A stretch of DNA of 64,000 nucleotides from Streptomyces sp. NBC_00353 (GTDB lineage Bacteria; Actinomycetota; Actinomycetes; Streptomycetales; Streptomycetaceae): NCBI RefSeq assembly GCF_036108815.1, contig NZ_CP107985.1, positions 8,553,501-8,617,500 on the forward strand, given 5' to 3'. The position numbers were made by a program, and so were the translations under genes. Shown here piece after piece: positions 24,908 to 32,700 of the stretch (positions are counted from its first letter, which is position 1; every line of letters starts with the position of its first letter). The notes beneath the pieces were generated by a model. The model was not told the origin of the DNA and ran no database searches. It saw only the letters and a list, made by a program, of their open reading frames with translations.

Positions 24908-25669
24908 TCAGGACCAGGTCACCCCGGAGTTCTCGCACCACAGACGGGCCAGTCCCCGGTCGCCCGTCACCGTGACCGCGGTGAGCGGCAGCCTGTTCCA
25001 GAGCATCAGATAGATCCCCTCGGCCGTACCGCTCAATTCGCAGTCGCCGGACCCCGCTCGGTGTGCGTCGGCCTCCGATTCGCGTACGGCCTGCGGCGGC
25101 TCCGACGAGAGCCGTACGGTCCATGCGTCGCCCGTGTCCGTGGCGCGCACCCGCAGCGTGCGTGGTGCATCGGTGCGCACCCTGCTCTTCGGGCGGGCGT
25201 GGAACCCGCGCAGCAGCTCGTCGATCCCGTCCAGCGCCTGCTCGGCCGCCACCGGCGAGACCGGGCCACCGCGCGCGGACTCGGCGTCCACCCGGTGAAT
25301 CGTCGTCTCGTGGGCCTGCCGCCGTGCCCAGAACGCCAGCGAGGACGGCGCGGGCAGAAAGGTCCAGCACTCCAGGTCGGCCGAGGCACTCTCCAGCGCG
25401 TTCACCAGCAGGCCGTGCCCCTCGCGGAACCAGTCGAGCAACTCCCCGCCGTCCAGGTCGGGTTCGCCGCCGTCGGGGTGGTACGAGGTATGCCCCTCGG
25501 CGACGAACGCGGTCGCCCAGCGGTGCACCATGCCGGTGTGCCGGAGCAGATTGCGCACCTGCCAGCCCGGGCAGGTCGGCACCGAAGCGCCGGGCCCGGC
25601 CTGCTCCGCCGCAGTGGCCAGCAAGTGTCCTGCGTCCGCGAGGGACTTGACGTGGTCCATGGTCTCCAT
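24908..25669 (-). CDS. Maleylpyruvate-isomerase-family mycothiol-dependent enzyme
   Basis: The 253-residue protein has the DinB-like MDMPI N-terminal four-helix bundle, with PTCPGWQVRNLLRHTGMVHRWA and the metal-site His residues in HTGMVHRW and RQAHETTIHRVDAE. A C-terminal SCP2-like domain ends near residue 250. Mycothiol-dependent thiol transfer, isomerisation or detoxification is the family theme; the substrate is not known. It is convergent with the MarR gene and lies just downstream of the SCO4225-like gene on the same strand. Confidence 0.85.
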   Translation of the reverse strand: METMDHVKSLADAGHLLATAAEQAGPGASVPTCPGWQVRNLLRHTGMVHRWATAFVAEGHTSYHPDGGEPDLDGGELLDWFREGHGLLVNALESASADLECWTFLPAPSSLAFWARRQAHETTIHRVDAESARGGPVSPVAAEQALDGIDELLRGFHARPKSRVRTDAPRTLRVRATDTGDAWTVRLSSEPPQAVRESEADAHRAGSGDCELSGTAEGIYLMLWNRLPLTAVTVTGDRGLARLWCENSGVTWS

Positions 25670-25690
25670 GGCGGAGATTCTGCCAGCGGC

Positions 25691-26059
25691 TCAGACGCCC
25701 TGGGGATGGGCGGTACGGGACCGTCCCCCGCCACGCACCAAGCGTACGAACCAGCCGAGAGCGAGCGCCTGCACGAGGACGGACACGACGAGGGCGAGAT
25801 ATGTGAACCAGGCCGGTCCGGCCGTGTCCGCTCCCCACAGTTCACTGCCGACGAAGAACACGAACACCGTCGGCGCCGCGAGCAGGAACAGCCAGACGCC
25901 CGCGAACGAGGCGTCCTCGTGCGGGACGAGCAGTGTGTCCACGGCAACGAACACCGTCGTCGCCAGCACCACCCCGAGGTAGATCAGCGAGGCGGCATTG
26001 CCGAAGGTCAGCCGTGCGAGCGTGCGGAGGTGCTGCTTGTTCATGACCGGCTTGTTCAT
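25691..26059 (-). CDS. SCO4225-like small membrane protein
   Basis: The 122-residue protein has three hydrophobic helices (about 18-40, 55-75, 85-110) and begins MNKPVMNKQHLRTLARLTFGNAASLIYLGVVLA. It resembles what I remember as the SCO4225 family of Streptomyces membrane proteins, of unknown function. The start at 26059 follows a GGGGAG site; an internal ATG at 26044 is an alternative. The gap to the MDMPI gene is 21 bp, so co-transcription is likely. Confidence 0.7.
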   Translation of the reverse strand: MNKPVMNKQHLRTLARLTFGNAASLIYLGVVLATTVFVAVDTLLVPHEDASFAGVWLFLLAAPTVFVFFVGSELWGADTAGPAWFTYLALVVSVLVQALALGWFVRLVRGGGRSRTAHPQGV

Positions 26060-26181
26060 GGCCTGCTCCCCGTAGATGGTCGATGCCTCCATCGTGCTGC
26101 CGGGGAGCCGGTCCTGCCTGAGTACGCCTACTCAATCGGGCAGGTGTGCGTGCGGGTGGAGGCCTGTCGCGCGTTCGGCGA

Positions 26182-27399
26182 TCAGGCGCGGGCCGTCGCA
26201 TGCCGTGCCGCGTACCCCAGCACCGCTGCAGCACCGGCGAGCACCGCCACCGTCGTGAGGGCCAGCGGCAGCGAGAACCAGTCGGCCAGGAATCCGATCG
26301 CGGGCGGTCCGAGCAGCATCCCGCCGTAGCCGATCGTCGACGCGACGGCCACTCCGCTCGGGCCGGCCAGCTCGCCGGCCCGGCCGACCGCGACGGGGAA
26401 GATGTTCGCCAGGCCGAGTCCGGCGACGGCGAAGCCGAGAAGGGCGAGCCAGGTGGTCGGTGCCAGCGAACCGAGGAGCATTCCGGCCGCGCCCGTCGCG
26501 CCGCCCGCGACGAGCGTGCGGGTCTGGCCGAGCCGTTCGAGCAGGGCGGTACCGGTGAGCCTGCCCGCGGTCATGGCCAGGGCGAACAGCGAGTATCCGG
26601 CGGCGGCGACGCCCGGACGGGCGTGCAGGTCCTGAGTCAGATGGAGCGCGCTCCAGTCGGCCAGGGCCCCTTCCCCGTAAGCGGTGCAGAGCGCGATCAC
26701 GCCGAACAGCAGCACCAGGTTGCGGGCCCGCCCCGCCATGCGGCGCGGCGGCGCGGCACGGTCCGCAGCGGTCGCCGCCCGGGGAGCCGGGTACCGGAGC
26801 AGGGCCGGTCCGGCGGCGGCGGTGACCAGCAGCCCGACCCCGGTGAGGATGTAGAGATGGGTGGCGGGGGAGAGGCCACCGGCGACCAGTCCGCCGAGCC
26901 CGGCACCGAGCATGCCGCCGAGGCTGAACGCGGCATGGAAGCTCGGCATCACCGGGCGCCGCAGCCCGGCGACCAGGTCGACCGCGGCGCTGTTCATCGC
27001 GACGTTCATCGCGCCGTATGCGGCTCCGAAGACCAGCAGGACCAGACCGAGTGCGAGGGCCGAATGCGTCTGCGCGGGCAGGGCGATGGCGAGCGAGAGG
27101 AGTGCTCCGCAGACCACCGTCAGGGGGTGGCTGCCGAACCGCCTGCACAGCCTCCCGGCGAGCATCATGGTGATGACGGCTCCGGCGGAGACCCCGAGCA
27201 GGGCGAGGCCGAGGGTGGATGCGGAGGCGCCGGTCTGGTGCTTGATGGCCGGGATACGGACCACCCAGCCGGCGAAGAGGAAACCGTCGAGGGCGAAGAA
27301 CACGGTCAGCGCGGTACGGAGGCGGGCCGACGAGGGTGGGGCGGTGTCTCCGCCTGGTCCCCCCGGTAGGGCCGTCCGCAGTTTGTTTAGTTGCGGCAC
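26182..27399 (-). CDS. MFS transporter, sugar/fucose-permease-like
   Basis: The 405-residue protein has twelve predicted helices: an N-terminal ALTVFFALDGFLFAGWVVRIPAIK, the loop AGRLCRRFGSHP, and NVAMNSAAVDL, which resembles fucose-permease and bacillibactin-exporter-like proteins. The GTG at 27399 is chosen because a good -35/-10 pair lies six bases upstream, giving a leaderless mRNA. The frame is open to a TTG at 27435. It is divergent from a ROK-family repressor, the likely regulator; sugar transport is then plausible but not shown. Confidence 0.85.
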   Translation of the reverse strand: MPQLNKLRTALPGGPGGDTAPPSSARLRTALTVFFALDGFLFAGWVVRIPAIKHQTGASASTLGLALLGVSAGAVITMMLAGRLCRRFGSHPLTVVCGALLSLAIALPAQTHSALALGLVLLVFGAAYGAMNVAMNSAAVDLVAGLRRPVMPSFHAAFSLGGMLGAGLGGLVAGGLSPATHLYILTGVGLLVTAAAGPALLRYPAPRAATAADRAAPPRRMAGRARNLVLLFGVIALCTAYGEGALADWSALHLTQDLHARPGVAAAGYSLFALAMTAGRLTGTALLERLGQTRTLVAGGATGAAGMLLGSLAPTTWLALLGFAVAGLGLANIFPVAVGRAGELAGPSGVAVASTIGYGGMLLGPPAIGFLADWFSLPLALTTVAVLAGAAAVLGYAARHATARA

Positions 27400-27405
27400 A
27401 AAAGA

Positions 27406-27435
27406 AGCATAGGGGCCCGTGGACAACGGACGCAA
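27406..27435 (-). promoter_or_regulatory. Promoter of the MFS gene giving a leaderless transcript
   Basis: On the minus strand TTGCGT (27430-27435) and TATGCT (27406-27411) are separated by 18 bp. The -10 box ends six bases before the GTG at 27399, so transcription would start at or near the start codon. No Shine-Dalgarno precedes that GTG, in agreement. Confidence 0.5.
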
Positions 27436-27473
27436 GACGGCGGGCCGCCACGGCCGACACGGTCGGAAAGTGC

Positions 27474-27539
27474 GATCACGGTGACCGGGAGGAGCGATGA
27501 CAGTGACGGGAAGGGGTGATCACGGTGACCGGGAGGGGT
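27474..27539 (+). repeat. Three tandem 22-bp repeats upstream of the ROK regulator
   Basis: Three head-to-tail units start at 27474, 27496 and 27518, each opening with GATSACRGTGAC and ending in a G-rich tail. Units 1 and 3 agree at 20 of 22 positions; unit 2 agrees with unit 3 at 18 of 22. Each contains TCACGGTGA-like dyad symmetry. The 22-bp period is about two helical turns. The array lies in the gap between the divergent MFS and ROK-regulator genes and looks like an operator array. Confidence 0.7.
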
Positions 27540-27640
27540 GGTCGCCGCGGGCCGAAACGGCGTCCCTCGTGGCAGCACGCGGGCAGGAGTGCCCGACCGG
27601 AGCGTCGGCAGTCGCTCCGGATCATGGGAGACTCGCCCCC

Positions 27641-28855
27641 ATGAACGGCAAGGCGACCACCACCCGGACGAAGTTGGAGAGGGGCCGGAGCGCGCTCGGG
27701 CCCGCCCTGGAGCTGGTCCACACCGGACGCGCGCCCACCCGCGCCGTGCTCACCTCCGAGCTCGGCGTCACCCGCGCGACCGCCGGTGCGGTCGCCGCCG
27801 AGCTGGAGGCGCTCGGTCTCATCCGCGTCGACTCCAGCCCCGGTTCCGCGGCAGGCTCGCAGGGCCGCCCCTCGCACCGGCTGGCGATCCGCGAGTCCGG
27901 CCCGGTCGCCATCGCCGCGCAGGTGCATGCCGACGGGTTCCGTGCCGCGCTGGTGGGGCTCGGCGGCCGACTCGTCGCCACGGCTCCCGGCTGTGTCACC
28001 GTCACATCGGACCCGGCCCAGGTCGTGGGCGAAGTCGTCGACGCATGCGCCCGGTTGCTGCGCGACAGCAGGCTGCGCTGCGTCGGTGCGGGTCTCGCCG
28101 TCCCCTCCGCCGTGGCCGAGCCGGAGGGCACCGCGCTCAACCCACTGCACATCGCCTGGCCGGCGGGCTCCCAGGTCCGTGAGATCTTCGCCACGTGTGT
28201 ACGTGAAGCGGGCATCCCCGGCCCCGCGTTCACCGGAAACGACGTCAACCTCGCCGCGCTCGCCGAGCACCGGCACGGCGCCGGCCGCGGAGCCCAGCAT
28301 CTGCTCTGCGTGGCCACGGGCCACCGCGGCGTCGGCGGCGCCCTCGTCCTCGACGGCCGTCTGCACACCGGCAGTTCGGGGCTGGCCCTCGAGGTCGGCC
28401 ATCTGACCGTGAACCCCGAGGGGCGTCCGTGCCACTGCGGCGGGCGCGGCTGCCTCGACGTCGAGACCGACCCGCTGGCCTTCCTCGTCGCCGCCCGCCG
28501 CGAACCGGGCCCCGAGGAGTCACTGCTCAAACAGGCGAGCGACCTGCTGCGCACGGAGTACGAGGACGCGGCGGTACGGGCCGCGTCCGAGGAGCTGATC
28601 GACCGGCTCGGCCTCGGACTGGCCGGACTCGTCAACATCCTCAACCCGGACCGGATCATCCTCGGCGGACTGCACCGCGCACTGCTCGACGCCGACCCGG
28701 AGCGGCTGCGCGCCGTCGTCGCCGATCGCAGCCTGTGGGGGCGCAGCGGCAGCGTGCCGATCCTGCCGTGCACCCTCGATCACAACAGCCTGGTCGGCGC
28801 GGCCGAACTGGCCTGGCAGCCGGTTCTCGACGACCCGCTGGCCGCGCTGGCCTGA
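27641..28855 (+). CDS. ROK-family transcriptional regulator
   Basis: The 404-residue protein has an N-terminal winged helix (about 15-75: APTRAVLTSELGVTRATAGAVAAELEALGLI) joined to a ROK sugar-kinase-like domain. The domain carries EVGHLTVNPEGRPCHCGGRGC, the zinc motif typical of NagC/XylR-type repressors. The ATG at 27641 follows GGGAGACTCGCCCCC. It is divergent from the MFS transporter, with three 22-bp repeats between them as likely binding sites. A sugar or sugar phosphate should be the ligand. Confidence 0.9.
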   Translation: MNGKATTTRTKLERGRSALGPALELVHTGRAPTRAVLTSELGVTRATAGAVAAELEALGLIRVDSSPGSAAGSQGRPSHRLAIRESGPVAIAAQVHADGFRAALVGLGGRLVATAPGCVTVTSDPAQVVGEVVDACARLLRDSRLRCVGAGLAVPSAVAEPEGTALNPLHIAWPAGSQVREIFATCVREAGIPGPAFTGNDVNLAALAEHRHGAGRGAQHLLCVATGHRGVGGALVLDGRLHTGSSGLALEVGHLTVNPEGRPCHCGGRGCLDVETDPLAFLVAARREPGPEESLLKQASDLLRTEYEDAAVRAASEELIDRLGLGLAGLVNILNPDRIILGGLHRALLDADPERLRAVVADRSLWGRSGSVPILPCTLDHNSLVGAAELAWQPVLDDPLAALA

Positions 28856-28962
28856 ACCGGCGACCGCGGAGCGCCGGCGAGGGAACCCGCGTGCCGCTGC
28901 TCCGCGGACTCCGGAGCCATAGCCGCAGCTCCGCGACGCGCGCCTGCGCCCGGGCGGCGGGA

Positions 28963-29523
28963 TTACGCGGTCGGCCCGAACGCGAAGGCCTGTGCCGGAT
29001 TCTCGATCAGTATCGCGGCCAACACCGGCCCGGGTGGCCGAGGACCACGTGCTGGGGAGTCACCTCCAACTCCCCGCACAGCAGGTCCAGTACATCGAGT
29101 GCACCCGTGGCCAGCTCCAGATGGACCGCGATCGGTGCGCCCGTCCGCCCGTGGTCCCGATGCCTGCCGTCAGCTCCGCGACGAAGAGGTCGGCCAGGTC
29201 GTCCCGGACACGGTCGAGCAACTCCGGTGTGTAGTGCGCTGCTTGGTGCAGACCGGTGGCCGCCACCACATGGCTGCCCGTCGAACGGGCCGGCGCCGCG
29301 AGCGTGTCGGCCCTGCGCGCGCCCCATCCCGTGCGGCGTCCACTGCACCACCGACCGGCCCCCGAGACCCCGGAAGTCGCGCAGCCGCTCGGCCGCTCGC
29401 CCGCGGTCGTCCAGCTCCCGGCCCGGCAGGACCGGGCTGCGCAGAAGGAGATGCCGTGGGCGTCGCACACGCCCAACTCCCCGGCAGGGATGTCGCCGAG
29501 GACCTGCCAACCGTGGCTACCAC
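28963..29523 (-). pseudogene. Decayed phosphotriesterase-family metal-dependent hydrolase
   Basis: Consecutive pieces of one PTE-like protein occur in different frames of the minus strand: VLGDIPAGELGVCDAH; LLRSPVLPGRELDD followed by FRGLGGRSVVQWTPHGMGR; GSHVVAATGLHQAAHYTPEL with DDLADLFVAELTAGIGTTGG; then GAPIAVHLELATGALDVLDL, QHVVLGH and the C-terminal ILIENPAQAFAFGPTA before a TAA at 28963. At least four frame changes are needed. The segment normally between IGTTGG and GAPIAVHLE, with the carbamylated Lys, is missing. It lies directly after the DUF4865 gene and overlaps its last codons, so it was once the third gene of that operon. Confidence 0.75.
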
Positions 29524-30098
29524 TGCCTTCCCTCGCCGAGCCGCTCACGCTCCGGCATGGACAGATGCAGCACCTCGTAGTGCTCTCCGGGCGCCTCGGG
29601 GGCGTCGTGCTCCCAGAGCGTGAAGTGGAGCAGCTCCCAGTGGCGGGGGTCGACGGCCAGCGCCGTGGCGACCGTGCCGGGGGCCTTCGCCCGCGTCCCG
29701 CTCTCCACCAGCGCGGCCTCGACCGCTTCCGCCGGGGCCATCGAGGCCGGGATGGGTACGCGGTGGCGGGTCGCCGTGCGGGGGAGTGCCGCCGCAGCAG
29801 GGCCTTCCGCGTACGACAGACCGCTCCAGTGCTGCACCTCGGGACGGCCGAAGTCATCGACGATGCCCTGGAATCCGGGCCCCCGGAGGAACGCGTTCAT
29901 GCCCTCGGAAGCCGTCCACAGGTACAGCGGCGCGTACTGATTGACCGGTGAGTGCGTGCCGCGCTCGCGTACCAAATACGCCTTGATGCCCAGGCCGGGG
30001 AAGGTGTCGAGGAGGTGGCCCCTGGTTGCGACGCGGGTACGGATGATCCCCATGTCGTAGTCGGCGGGCAGGGTGATCTCGTACTGCATGGCATGCAT
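29517..30098 (-). CDS. DUF4865 family protein
   Basis: The 193-residue protein begins MHAMQYEITLPADYDMGIIRTRVATRGHLLD and has LYLWTASEGMNAFLRGPGFQGIVDDFGRPEVQHW, the core of DUF4865. Function is unknown; its fold suggests a dimeric ferredoxin-like barrel (inference). The ATG at 30098 follows GAGG eight bases upstream. It sits 37 bp after a TetR gene on the same strand and before a broken phosphotriesterase gene, so it is probably autoregulated with the repressor. Confidence 0.85.
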   Translation of the reverse strand: MHAMQYEITLPADYDMGIIRTRVATRGHLLDTFPGLGIKAYLVRERGTHSPVNQYAPLYLWTASEGMNAFLRGPGFQGIVDDFGRPEVQHWSGLSYAEGPAAAALPRTATRHRVPIPASMAPAEAVEAALVESGTRAKAPGTVATALAVDPRHWELLHFTLWEHDAPEAPGEHYEVLHLSMPERERLGEGRQW

Positions 30099-30135
30099 CG
30101 CGTAATCCTCAGGCAGTAGTGGTGCGTGGGAGAGG

Positions 30136-30705
30136 TCAGGCGGAGCCGGTGCGCGGGGCGAGCAGCGAGAGCAGGCCCCTGACGCCCGCGTCGAAGGCCG
30201 CGGTGGAGCCCGAGGCGCGAGCCAGCACATAGCCGCCCTGCACCGTCGCGACCACCGTCGCCGCTATCTCGTCCGGGTTCAGCGAGCGGTCGAACTCGCC
30301 CCGGTCCAGGCCCTGCTGGACGATCTCGCCGAGCCGTCCGCACAGCCAGCCGATCGTCTCGTCGACGGGTGCGCGCAGCTTGTCGCTGGCGACGACATCC
30401 GGGTCCATCGTCAGCCGGCCGACCGGGCAACCGCGCAGCACGTCGCGCTCGCGCAGGAGATATGCCGAGATCCGTTCGTACGCCGATCCCGGGCCGCCCA
30501 GCACCAGTTCGGCGGTGGCCCGCAGCTCCGCCGCCGTGCGGACGATGGCGGCGAGCGCCAGATCGGGTTTGCCCGCGAAGTGGTGGTACATGCTGCCCTG
30601 GCCGGCGCCCGCGTGCTGCTGGATGGCCTTCGGGCTCGTGCCCACATAACCGCGCTCCCACAGAAGCTCGCGGGTGGCTTCGATCAGACGGTCCGGAGTG
30701 CTCAT
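30136..30705 (-). CDS. TetR-family repressor
   Basis: The 189-residue protein has the TetR HTH (ELLWERGYVGTSPKAIQQHAGAGQGSMYHHFAGKPDLA) and a C-terminal dimerisation region with RGCPVGRLTMDPDV. It heads an operon with DUF4865 and a decayed hydrolase. A near-perfect 22-bp palindrome lies eight bases upstream of its start and is the obvious autoregulatory site. The inducer is unknown. Confidence 0.9.
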   Translation of the reverse strand: MSTPDRLIEATRELLWERGYVGTSPKAIQQHAGAGQGSMYHHFAGKPDLALAAIVRTAAELRATAELVLGGPGSAYERISAYLLRERDVLRGCPVGRLTMDPDVVASDKLRAPVDETIGWLCGRLGEIVQQGLDRGEFDRSLNPDEIAATVVATVQGGYVLARASGSTAAFDAGVRGLLSLLAPRTGSA

Positions 30706-30712
30706 GAGGCCA

Positions 30713-30734
30713 CTGTACATACTAGTAGGTACAG
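30713..30734. promoter_or_regulatory. TetR operator, 22-bp near-perfect palindrome
   Basis: The arms CTGTAC and GTACAG flank TACTAGTA, and 20 of the 22 bases are self-complementary. It is eight bases upstream of the TetR ATG at 30705 and would cover the promoter or transcription start, so bound repressor would block the TetR-DUF4865 operon. Confidence 0.7.
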
Positions 30735-30783
30735 GGCTCCAGGGATCTTGCCCGGTCAGCGGGAGCAGCTGCCCGAAGGCCGC

Positions 30784-30800
30784 GTACTCCCACGGGGGTA
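30784..30800. promoter_or_regulatory. GTACTCC-N4-GGGGTA box upstream of the SHOCT gene
   Basis: GTACTCC (30784-30790), CACG, GGGGTA (30795-30800) repeats the spacing and all but one arm base of the box before the HK-RR pair at 20357. It lies 109 bp before the SHOCT start. A response regulator of the NarL type may read both. Confidence 0.45.
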
Positions 30801-30908
30801 CGCATACGGCCGCTCGCCGTACGACGACTCGGACGCCCTCCCGGAGCCAGGCTCGTCAGCGACAGAACAACAGCACAACAGAACCCCGCAACGAGGGAGC
30901 TGACCGAG

Positions 30909-31211
30909 ATGAACACCCTGGCGTACTCCGGTGGACCCGGACCGTGGATCCTCTTCTTCCCGCTGATCTGGGCGGCCGTCGTCGTCACCGTTGTCACCGT
31001 GCTGCGCCGTACCGGCCGGCGCGGTGGCCGACCTGGCCCCTGGGGCCCGCGCACCGCGCACGGCGCTCCAGGTGTCCCCGGCGAACAGTCGCCCATCACC
31101 CTGCTCGGCCGCCGGTTCGCGGCGGGCGAGATCGACGAGGACGAGTACTGGCGACGGCTCTCCGTGCTGGACGAGCAGTTCGGCCGAACCGGTCGGGGAG
31201 ATGCGGCATGA
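30909..31211 (+). CDS. SHOCT-domain small membrane protein
   Basis: The 100-residue protein has one hydrophobic helix (about 11-33), a basic Pro/Gly-rich linker and a C-terminal SHOCT motif (LGRRFAAGEIDEDEYWRRLSVLDEQF). A GGAGCTGACCGAG ribosome-binding site precedes the ATG. Its stop overlaps the start of the truncated ABC ATPase by an ATGA. Such SHOCT proteins often accompany small ABC exporters; no function is known. Confidence 0.85.
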   Translation: MNTLAYSGGPGPWILFFPLIWAAVVVTVVTVLRRTGRRGGRPGPWGPRTAHGAPGVPGEQSPITLLGRRFAAGEIDEDEYWRRLSVLDEQFGRTGRGDAA

Positions 31212-31297
31212 CCACCACGGTCAGCTCGACCGCCACCTTTACCGCCGCCCGCGTCGTCGACGCCGCGAAGATCTACGGCACCGGCGACAATCACCGC
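31208..31297 (+). pseudogene. Truncated ABC-transporter ATPase (N-terminal stub)
   Basis: After the ATGA overlap with the SHOCT gene, the frame reads MTTTVSSTATFTAARVVDAA followed by KIYGTGD, the usual N-terminus of a MacB/LolD-type ATPase up to the first strand. It then breaks off before Walker A. The following bases are a large hairpin, and the frame runs on without ABC motifs to a stop at 31792. No permease or signature motif occurs nearby, so most of the transporter has been deleted. Confidence 0.7.
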
Positions 31298-31349
31298 GGG
31301 ACGCACGAGGAGCGGGGTGCCTCCGGGCGCCCCGCTCCTCGTGCGTCCC
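31298..31349. terminator. 24-bp-stem bidirectional terminator
   Basis: The arms 31298-31321 and 31326-31349 are complementary at 23 of 24 positions (the other is a G-U wobble) around the loop TCCG. It lies between the truncated ATPase (plus strand) and the convergent ATP-binding protein gene ending at 31366, and can stop transcription from both sides. Confidence 0.85.
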
Positions 31350-31365
31350 TGATACGGGACAGCCC

Positions 31366-31887
31366 TCAGCCCACCGCGGCGGACCGGGCGTCGGTGTGGG
31401 CCACCTTCTCCAGGGACGGGGTGTCGACATCGCCGAACGGACCGTCGGTCGTCGCCCCGTACACCGAGTGCCGCCGCACCGCGGCGAACAGGGAGGGGGC
31501 CGGAAGGGTGAACCAGACGACCTTCCCGGCCCGGCCCCGCGGCCGGACCCCCCAGCTCTCGCTGACCGCGGCGATCAGGGCCAGCCCGCGCCCCGATGTG
31601 CTGGACGCGTCGGCCTCGCGCACGGTCGGCAGCCGCGGGTCGTGGTCGTGGACGGAGACAGTCAGGCGTTCGAGCAGGAACTCGATCTCTACGGTGCACG
31701 TTTTGTCCGGCTGTGCATGCCGGTGGACATTGGTCAGCAGTTCGGTGACGCCCAGCGCCGCCTGGTCGATCAGAGGGTCCAGATGCCAGTAGCGCAATTG
31801 CGCCGAGACGATTCTGCGGACCTGACCGATCCGCGACGGCAGTGCCTGGAGCTCCACCGTGCAGTGCCTGCTTGGCTCGCTGATCAC
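31366..31887 (-). CDS. ATP-binding anti-sigma-factor-like regulator (HATPase_c_2)
   Basis: The 173-residue protein is a small GHKL ATPase: VTELLTNVHRHAQPD is the N box and SGRGLALIAAVSESWGVRPR the G boxes, followed by GKVVWFTLPAP. It resembles the many RsbW/SpoIIAB-like ATP-binding proteins of Streptomyces, which bind sigma factors or their antagonists. The GTG at 31887 follows GGGGAG. No sigma factor or anti-anti-sigma gene is adjacent, so the partner is unknown. The frame is open to 32019 but lacks a better start. Confidence 0.85.
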   Translation of the reverse strand: MISEPSRHCTVELQALPSRIGQVRRIVSAQLRYWHLDPLIDQAALGVTELLTNVHRHAQPDKTCTVEIEFLLERLTVSVHDHDPRLPTVREADASSTSGRGLALIAAVSESWGVRPRGRAGKVVWFTLPAPSLFAAVRRHSVYGATTDGPFGDVDTPSLEKVAHTDARSAAVG

Positions 31888-32129
31888 GGCTGCGACTCCC
31901 CGAAATAGGTCCGGAAGAAGACGGCGGAACGGAATCGGCGGAAAGCCGGCTGCCGTTCCCGGGCCGGCGGACTGGATCGCAGTGTCACCGCCGGTGAACC
32001 ATGAGTGACGTGTGTCCAATGTCGCTCAGGGGTAACGGCTCCGCAACTTGCGGTGTCCGGGTGGCTCCGCTCCGTCAGCACCGCTGTGTCGACCCTGCGA
32101 TATCGGCTGTCCGAGGCCGGCCCGTGATG

Positions 32130-32447
32130 TCAGTCCAGTCGGGCGCCCGCACTGCGCAGTGCCTCGAGGAACCGGTGCGACGGTCCCGCTCGGTCCCGCC
32201 CGTGATCGCGCTGTCCCATCGTCAGCCGGTAGCGCGTCCCGTTGAATCGCGCCACCGCCGAGTCCGCGCCGGCGAGCCAGGGCCTGCCCGCGCTGACCAC
32301 CCCCACCGGGGCGCTGTCGATCTCCCGGCCGTAGCTGGTCAGCAGTGCCACCCGGCCGTCCTTCACGATCACCTGCCCGGCTCTCGTGAGCGAGCGGGCC
32401 CATCGTTCGATCCGTACCCCCGTCGCGCTGAACTCCGCTTCCGTCAT
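32130..32447 (-). CDS. Hypothetical protein (105 aa)
   Basis: The frame from the ATG at 32447 reads MTEAEFSATGVRIERWARSL and continues with DGRVALLTSYGREIDSAPVGVV and a C-terminal ATHRFLEALR-like helix. GGGGGTGAAG lies upstream as a ribosome-binding site. It resembles small Streptomyces proteins of unknown function. It is divergent from the Cds1-like gene, with 253 bp between them. Confidence 0.65.
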   Translation of the reverse strand: MTEAEFSATGVRIERWARSLTRAGQVIVKDGRVALLTSYGREIDSAPVGVVSAGRPWLAGADSAVARFNGTRYRLTMGQRDHGRDRAGPSHRFLEALRSAGARLD

Positions 32448-32700
32448 GACTGCTTCACCCCCTTCGTCATGCTTCCGACGGCAAGTCTGCATGTGGCTCG
32501 GCCGGTGCGCCAGACCGTGTCGGGGTCGGATGTCGCATTTGCGCCAGGGCGGTCGGCGGCCGTCCGGGCCACCGAGGCCAAGGCAGGGCTATGGATCCCC
32601 AAAGTCAATGTTCGTGCAGGTAGGGGGCATATCGTTGATGTGCAGAGTCCGGGGGTCCGGGGGGTCCGGCAGTCCGGTGACGACGAGCAGGAGTGTGCTG

